NCBI GenBank assembly: GCA_018816865.1
Contig: JAHIUW010000038.1
Span: 124,001-188,000 of the forward strand
Origin: Pseudomonadota bacterium
Lineage (GTDB): Bacteria > Desulfobacterota > Desulfovibrionia > Desulfovibrionales > Desulfovibrionaceae
DNA: 64,000 bases
Direction of reading: 5' to 3'
Below the pieces are notes generated by a model, which was given only the letters and a program-made list of their open reading frames with translations, was not told where the DNA came from and did no database searches. A program made the translations under genes and the position numbers. The first letter of the stretch is position 1, and each line of letters opens with the position of its first letter. This document shows positions 59,276 through 64,000 of this stretch, piece after piece.

Positions 59276-62200
59276 TCAGATCGACTGCGGATCGGCCTGA
59301 CCGGACTTGTGCCGGGCCTTTTTCCTGCGGGCCAGGCGTTCCTGCAGGCCCATCAGCAGATCCCATTCCACGGGCACGATGAACAGGGTCAGGAAGGTGG
59401 CTGTGGCCAGTCCCGTGACAAAGGTCGAGGCCATGGTGCCCCAGACCAGGGAATAGCTGGGGAAGCCCAGCGCCATGGGCAACAACCCCAGGGTGGTGGT
59501 CAGTGTGGTCAGCAGGATGGGCCGCAGCCGGACGCGGATGCCATGCTCGATGGCCTGACGTCGGGTCAGGCCGCTTTGGTAGCCCTTGTTGATGAAGTCG
59601 ATGAGCACCAGGGAATCGTTGACCACCACGCCGGTCACGCCCACCACGGCAATGAAGCTGTTGATGGTGAACAACGACTGGGTGAACAGTTTGCCATAGA
59701 CCACGCCGATCAGCGAGAAGACCACGGCCGAGAGGATGATCAGGGGCTGCAGGTAGGATTTGAACTGCGTGGCCAGGATCAGGTAGATGATCAGCACGGC
59801 CACGCCGAAGGCGTAGGTCAGGGAGATGTACGAGCGTTTGGTGTCTTCGTGCCCGCCGCCAAAGGCCAGGGTCGCCCCCGGGAAACTGGTGCGCAATCCG
59901 TCGTAGAACTGAGTCACGCGGTTGACGATCACGGCCGACGAGATCTGGGCACCGAGCTTGATGTTGGCGGTGATGGTCTGGCTGCGTTGGCCCTTGTAGC
60001 GTTTCAGTTCCCCGGGTTCGTTGTAGGCCGAGGGCACGGTGATGTCGCCCAGGCGTACCGGGCCCGAGGGATGCTCAAGCACGGGGATGCGCAGAGCGTC
60101 TTCCGGTGTGGCGAGGCTCTTGGGCGCGATGCGCAGTTTCAGATCGACTTCCTCGTCCGCGAGGCGGAACTTGCCCAGGTATCGGCCATCGAGCACCGAC
60201 GCAGCCATCAGCGCCACATCGCCGGAGGCCAACCCGAACTCATGGGCCCGCTTGTGGTCCACGGCCAACCGGAACACGCGCTGGGATTGGCCCAAACCGT
60301 CGTCCAACTGGGTCAGGTGAGGGGCCAGTTCCGGGTCCGTGCGCAACAGTTGCATGATGGCCGCAGACAGTCCCTGGATGGATTCTTCGTTGTTGCCCAC
60401 CACGCGCACGTTGACGTCCTTGCCCGTGGGCGGTCCGTCCTTTTCGGCGCGCACGGTGATGCGTACCCCATCCTTGGCAAAGGTCTGAATCAGCCGCTCG
60501 CGCATGATCTCCAGGTAGGCCAGGGGGTCGTCGAAGTCGCGCTTTGCCTTTTCGGGCAGGGTGACCATGACCGTGCCGTAGTTGGAGCCCCAGACCTGCT
60601 GATAGTCCTCGTCGATGGTGAAGCCGGCGAATCCGGCGGCGGAGCGTGCCTGGCCGGGGCCGTCCTTCATGATCCACTCGGAGATCTCCTTGGCCTTGGC
60701 CGAGGTGGCCTCGATGTTGGTGGAGGCCGGGCCTTCAATGAAGGCGTAATAGAGGTTGTAGTCGTCCGGGTAGAATTTGATCTTGATCAACGGGATCGTC
60801 CCGCTCAGGGAGACGCCCATGATGACGATGGCGGTGATGAAGGTCGTCAACACCAGCAACAGGCTGGAGATGCGCCAGCGCATGGTCAGGGCCACCAACC
60901 TGTCGGTCCAGCGCCTGAGCACGCGCAGCAGGGCGTTGTCCTCCTCAAGCAGGGATTCCTGGGTGGCGTTCTCCTTGGGGCGCGGCCCCCAGTCGAAGTA
61001 GTGCAGGGGCAGGATGAACAGACACTCGAAGAGCGAGGCCACGATGGCGAAGGCCACGGCCTTGGGGATCAGGGCGAAGAACTCGCCCGTGGGGCCAGTC
61101 ATGATTAGCATGGGCAGAAAGGCTGCCACAGTGGTCATGGTGGCCGAGATCACTGGGATCATGACCTCTGAAGCGCCATTGACGATGGCCTCTCGGAGAG
61201 GAGCGCCCTGCTGGACGTGGCGGTAGATGTTCTCCACCACCACGATGGCGTCATCCACGATGATGCCCGAGACCAGGACGAAGGCGAAAAGGGTGATCTC
61301 GTTCAGGGAGTTGTCAGTGACCCACATCAGAATCATGGTCACCAGGAAGGAAAAGGGGATGCCTACGGTGGTCAGGGCCGCGTTGCGCGGGCCCATGAAG
61401 TACCAGATGATGCCGCAGACCAGCACGATGCCCACCAGCAGGTTCCAGCCCAGGGTGTCCATGGAGTCGTTGATGTAGGAGGTGGAGTCCTGGGTGATTA
61501 CGAGTTGAACCCCTTCCTTATCCAGGGCCGGGGCGAAATCGGCCAGAATGGCGTCCACCCGTTCCTTGATGTCCAGGGCGTTGCCCGCCTCGGACTTGAG
61601 GATCTTCAGGGTCACGCAGTCCTGGCCGTTGATCGAGGCGATGACCGACGGGTCGCGGTAGCCCCTTTCAGCCCTTGAGGCTACGTCGGCCACGGTGACG
61701 AACGACCCATCCAGGTCGGTGCGGACCAGCGTGCCCATGACCTGGTCGCGGGTCCGGAACTTCTCATCAACGCGCACGACGAAGTCACCGGATTCGTTGT
61801 TGTAGTCACCGGCAGGGATGGACTGGTTGGCGCTTTGCAGGGCGCTGGCGACCTCGTTGAAGGTCACGCCCAGAGCCGTCAGGCGGGCCGGGTCGAGGTA
61901 GACATGAAACTCGCGCTTGTATTCGCCCTCCAGCTTCACCTCCTGCACCCCCGCAATCTGCGAGAGCGGGACCTTCATTTCCTTGGCCATCAGGGTCAGG
62001 GCGCGGTTGGAGCGCTGGCCCATGAGGTTGATGGAGACTACGGGCAGCCAGTCCGAGGTGGTGATCAGGGTGAACCGCGGCGGGTCCGCCTCGTCGGGCA
62101 GTTCATCCAGCCTGGACAGAATCTTGAACCGGAGCTCGTCGTAGAGTCCATCGTAGTCGGTGTCGTCCAGGAACTTGATCACCAGCCCCGAGGTCTCATG

Positions 62201-62458
62201 GGAGGATCTGGATTCGATGAACTCGACGTCCTGCAAGTCCTCAAGGGCGTCTTCGAGCTTGCGGGTGACCAGGGCCTCGACATCCGTGCTGGAGGCGCCG
62301 GGATAGGTCGTGTGGATGAAGACCTTGCCGAAGTTCACCAAGGGATAGCGTTCCACGGGCAGTTGCATCACGGAGAACGCGCCCGCCACCATGAGCAGCA
62401 CGAAGATCAGGTTGAAGAAGACCTTTTGGGCCAGGGTGAAACGAATCACGGGGCGCAT
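59276..62458 (-). CDS. RND efflux transporter, inner-membrane permease
   Basis: The protein (1060 aa) is an HAE1/AcrB-like RND pump with two repeats of six helices and large periplasmic loops. It starts with a helix before PVERYPLVNFGKVFIHTTYPGASSTDVEALVTRKLED, has the proton-relay helix with two Asp (GIIVDDAIVVVENIYRH) and the repeated counterpart VTGVVVNDSLVLIDFINKG. It would export toxic compounds from the periplasm through an outer-membrane TolC-like partner not in this window. The adaptor gene lies three bases upstream, and a TetR gene precedes both. Confidence 0.96.
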   Translation of the reverse strand: MRPVIRFTLAQKVFFNLIFVLLMVAGAFSVMQLPVERYPLVNFGKVFIHTTYPGASSTDVEALVTRKLEDALEDLQDVEFIESRSSHETSGLVIKFLDDTDYDGLYDELRFKILSRLDELPDEADPPRFTLITTSDWLPVVSINLMGQRSNRALTLMAKEMKVPLSQIAGVQEVKLEGEYKREFHVYLDPARLTALGVTFNEVASALQSANQSIPAGDYNNESGDFVVRVDEKFRTRDQVMGTLVRTDLDGSFVTVADVASRAERGYRDPSVIASINGQDCVTLKILKSEAGNALDIKERVDAILADFAPALDKEGVQLVITQDSTSYINDSMDTLGWNLLVGIVLVCGIIWYFMGPRNAALTTVGIPFSFLVTMILMWVTDNSLNEITLFAFVLVSGIIVDDAIVVVENIYRHVQQGAPLREAIVNGASEVMIPVISATMTTVAAFLPMLIMTGPTGEFFALIPKAVAFAIVASLFECLFILPLHYFDWGPRPKENATQESLLEEDNALLRVLRRWTDRLVALTMRWRISSLLLVLTTFITAIVIMGVSLSGTIPLIKIKFYPDDYNLYYAFIEGPASTNIEATSAKAKEISEWIMKDGPGQARSAAGFAGFTIDEDYQQVWGSNYGTVMVTLPEKAKRDFDDPLAYLEIMRERLIQTFAKDGVRITVRAEKDGPPTGKDVNVRVVGNNEESIQGLSAAIMQLLRTDPELAPHLTQLDDGLGQSQRVFRLAVDHKRAHEFGLASGDVALMAASVLDGRYLGKFRLADEEVDLKLRIAPKSLATPEDALRIPVLEHPSGPVRLGDITVPSAYNEPGELKRYKGQRSQTITANIKLGAQISSAVIVNRVTQFYDGLRTSFPGATLAFGGGHEDTKRSYISLTYAFGVAVLIIYLILATQFKSYLQPLIILSAVVFSLIGVVYGKLFTQSLFTINSFIAVVGVTGVVVNDSLVLIDFINKGYQSGLTRRQAIEHGIRVRLRPILLTTLTTTLGLLPMALGFPSYSLVWGTMASTFVTGLATATFLTLFIVPVEWDLLMGLQERLARRKKARHKSGQADPQSI

Positions 62459-62461
62459 TGG

Positions 62462-63466
62462 CTACTCCTTGCCCGGCAGCAGGAAGCGGTCGCCGGGGCG
62501 GATGCCTTCGCCGCTGATGCGCAGCAGCGAACCGTCCGGACCGCCGTGGTTGCCCAGAATCATGACCCGGATGCGCTCGCCGCTCGCGCGGGTCACCCAG
62601 TGGTCCTCGTAGCGTTCATCAATGGCCGTACGCGGCAGGAGTACGGCGCCGGTGGCCTCGGGCATCTCCAGGGAAAGGATTGCCCTGAGCCCGCCGCGCA
62701 TCTCGGGCAGGCCGGTGTCCACGGCCAGGTCCACGGCGATCTTGCGGGTTTCGGCATCGAAGCCGGGGTTCACGCGCTCCACCCGGGCCGGGACCGTCAG
62801 GCCCAGTTCGGGCATGGTCAGACTCAGGGTGTCCCCCATGCGGCGCAGGGTTGCGTACTCTTCCGGGGCCAGGGCAAAAGGCACCAGCAGGGTCGTGAAG
62901 TCCCCGGCCCGGCCAATCAACTGTCCAGAACCCACCCACTGCCCAGGTTCCACGTCGCGGGCCGTGACTCTCCACCCTGTGGGGGCGCTGATGCGGGTGC
63001 GCGCCAGGCGTTCCTCAAGGACCTTTTCCTGAACCACCAAGGCCTCCAGCTCAAAGCGGCTGGCGGTCAGGGTCTGCTCCAGGGCGTCGAGGGACGCTTG
63101 CGGGGCCGTGTTCTTGGCGACCAACTGGCGGTAGCGAACGGTTTCCTGCTCGTTGAAGGCGATGCGTGAGCGCAGCTGGGCCTGCTGGACGCGGTTGCTG
63201 TCCAGATCCAGCTGGATGAAGGTGTCGTCGATGCGGGCAAAGAGTCCATCCTTGGCGATGGTCTCGCCGATCTTCGTCTTGACGGAGATGATCCGCCCCG
63301 CCTCTTCGGCCATCAGGTCCAAGGTGGCCCTGGCGCGGGTGAAGCCGGTCAGCATGACCTCGCGCGAGGAGGCCTGGGCCGTGACCTCGGCCGCCGGGGC
63401 AACGCCTGCTGCGAGAATCAGAAAGAGGATCGCCAGCGAGGCGATACGGCTGCGAACTGTGAACAT
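62462..63466 (-). CDS. RND efflux periplasmic adaptor (membrane-fusion protein)
   Basis: The protein (334 aa) has a signal peptide (MFTVRSRIASLAILFLILAAGVAPA), a helical hairpin (residues 90-150, QQAQLRSRIAFNEQETVRYRQLVAK), and a lipoyl/beta-barrel part with RISAPTGWRVTARDVEPGQWVGSGQLI. It links the RND permease to an outer-membrane channel. The cysteine of a lipoprotein is absent, so it is not lipid-anchored in the AcrA way. It starts six bases after the TetR stop. Confidence 0.93.
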   Translation of the reverse strand: MFTVRSRIASLAILFLILAAGVAPAAEVTAQASSREVMLTGFTRARATLDLMAEEAGRIISVKTKIGETIAKDGLFARIDDTFIQLDLDSNRVQQAQLRSRIAFNEQETVRYRQLVAKNTAPQASLDALEQTLTASRFELEALVVQEKVLEERLARTRISAPTGWRVTARDVEPGQWVGSGQLIGRAGDFTTLLVPFALAPEEYATLRRMGDTLSLTMPELGLTVPARVERVNPGFDAETRKIAVDLAVDTGLPEMRGGLRAILSLEMPEATGAVLLPRTAIDERYEDHWVTRASGERIRVMILGNHGGPDGSLLRISGEGIRPGDRFLLPGKE

Positions 63467-63471
63467 GGCTG

Positions 63472-64000
63472 TTAGTTCCCCCCAAAGGAGTTCTTGAAAT
63501 GCTCCAAACCTCCCACGCAGAACTGGAAGACGTGCTCCGTGGCGAAGGTGATGAAGTTTGGGTCCAGCAGGAACGCCCCCTTGTCCGGTGCCAGACGTTG
63601 GATGATGGACTGGGAATAGTAATAGTGCAGGGGCTGGCTGATCACGCTGGCCAGACACATCTCGATGATTCTGGGGGGGGTGTCGTAGCCCAGGATGGCC
63701 ACTAGGATGGAGTACAATTCCTCGCTGTCCGGGCCGATGTGGTTCTTGACGATGCTGTCCAGGACCCCGGTGGGCCGGGCCACCTCCAGCATGAAGATGG
63801 TGCCCAGAGCCATGCATTCCTCGGGGTCCTTGTCGGGATAGGCGCTGGGCAGGACTTCCTCGAAGGTGGCCCTGATGAAGGCCTTGAGCCGGTCATGGGG
63901 CGGGGCGTCGGCCCCCAGGTAAGGGGTCCGGGCTTCGCGGGTGACCTGGAAAATCTCGTGCACCACCTGGGCATAGAGCTTTTCCTTGTCCCCATAATGA
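63472..64000 (-). CDS. TetR-family regulator of the efflux operon, 5' end cut by window edge
   Basis: The frame is open to the window end. The visible N-terminal part HYGDKEKLYAQVVHEIFQ is the end of the TetR helix-turn-helix domain, and the C-terminal ligand domain resembles CecR/YbiH (DUF1956): YPDKDPEECMALGTIFMLEVARPTGVLDSIV and DTPPRIIEMCLASVISQPLHYYYSQ. It is the first gene of the regulator-adaptor-pump operon, so it probably represses it in response to toxic ligands. Confidence 0.88.
   Translation of the reverse strand, partial: HYGDKEKLYAQVVHEIFQVTREARTPYLGADAPPHDRLKAFIRATFEEVLPSAYPDKDPEECMALGTIFMLEVARPTGVLDSIVKNHIGPDSEELYSILVAILGYDTPPRIIEMCLASVISQPLHYYYSQSIIQRLAPDKGAFLLDPNFITFATEHVFQFCVGGLEHFKNSFGGN

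Overview
The window reads as a slice of a GC-rich sulfate-reducing bacterium of the Desulfovibrio type (order Desulfovibrionales). The main evidence is an intact dsrA-dsrB-dsrD operon (dissimilatory sulfite reductase), a ferredoxin of the Desulfovibrio africanus ferredoxin III type, a cobyrinate/siroheme amidase gene behind dsrD, and several small proteins familiar from this group. No rRNA, tRNA, CRISPR array, prophage or complete insertion sequence was seen. Almost every long ORF in other frames is a high-GC shadow.

Layout. 1-14.5 kb: a corrinoid-remodelling (CbiR-like) gene cut by the window edge, an EndoQ-like PHP nuclease fused to a UvrD helicase, a solitary trpB under a classical Trp-codon attenuator, a GntR regulator, a GDSL hydrolase, an AT-rich island with a frameshifted secreted protein, an RlmD-type rRNA methylase, two tiny membrane proteins, a GlxA-type regulator divergent from a cysteine hydrolase, rfbA, a DUF1614 membrane protein and a MogA/MoaB-type protein. 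14.6-25 kb: an IclR regulator divergent from a TRAP transporter operon ending in a VanX-like D-Ala-D-Ala dipeptidase, azlCD, purU with a PPOx/Nim-type flavoprotein, two arsenosugar-type glycosyltransferases, and cobT. 25-31.6 kb: Hsp20, HtpX and a DegP-like protease (an envelope/protein quality cluster), then ferredoxin and a cysteine-cluster/TPR/HEAT gene group.

31.7-38 kb is the sulfite-reduction core: a small DVU0772-like gene, a promoter with a near-perfect Rex operator, dsrABD, cbiA/dsrN and a phosphodiesterase. 38-48.6 kb: a Ser/Thr kinase with a C-terminal DUF1566 domain, an SLC13 permease, a second YkgJ protein, a PerM/DUF3999/DUF2339 translationally coupled operon, and a BPL-N protein. 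48.7-64 kb: valS, cobA-hemD fusion, purN, an AMMECR1 protein, HU preceded by DnaA-box-like sites, trmJ, ychF, aroC, and an RND efflux system with its TetR regulator.

Themes. Tetrapyrrole chemistry recurs: CobA-HemD makes the precorrin-2/siroheme precursor, CbiA/DsrN may amidate siroheme for DsrAB, CobT and CbiR act on the cobamide lower ligand. The most striking unexplained structure is a family of about eight or nine ~125-bp palindromic elements that sit mostly within a few bases of stop codons and whose outer arms differ between copies but remain complementary within each copy.
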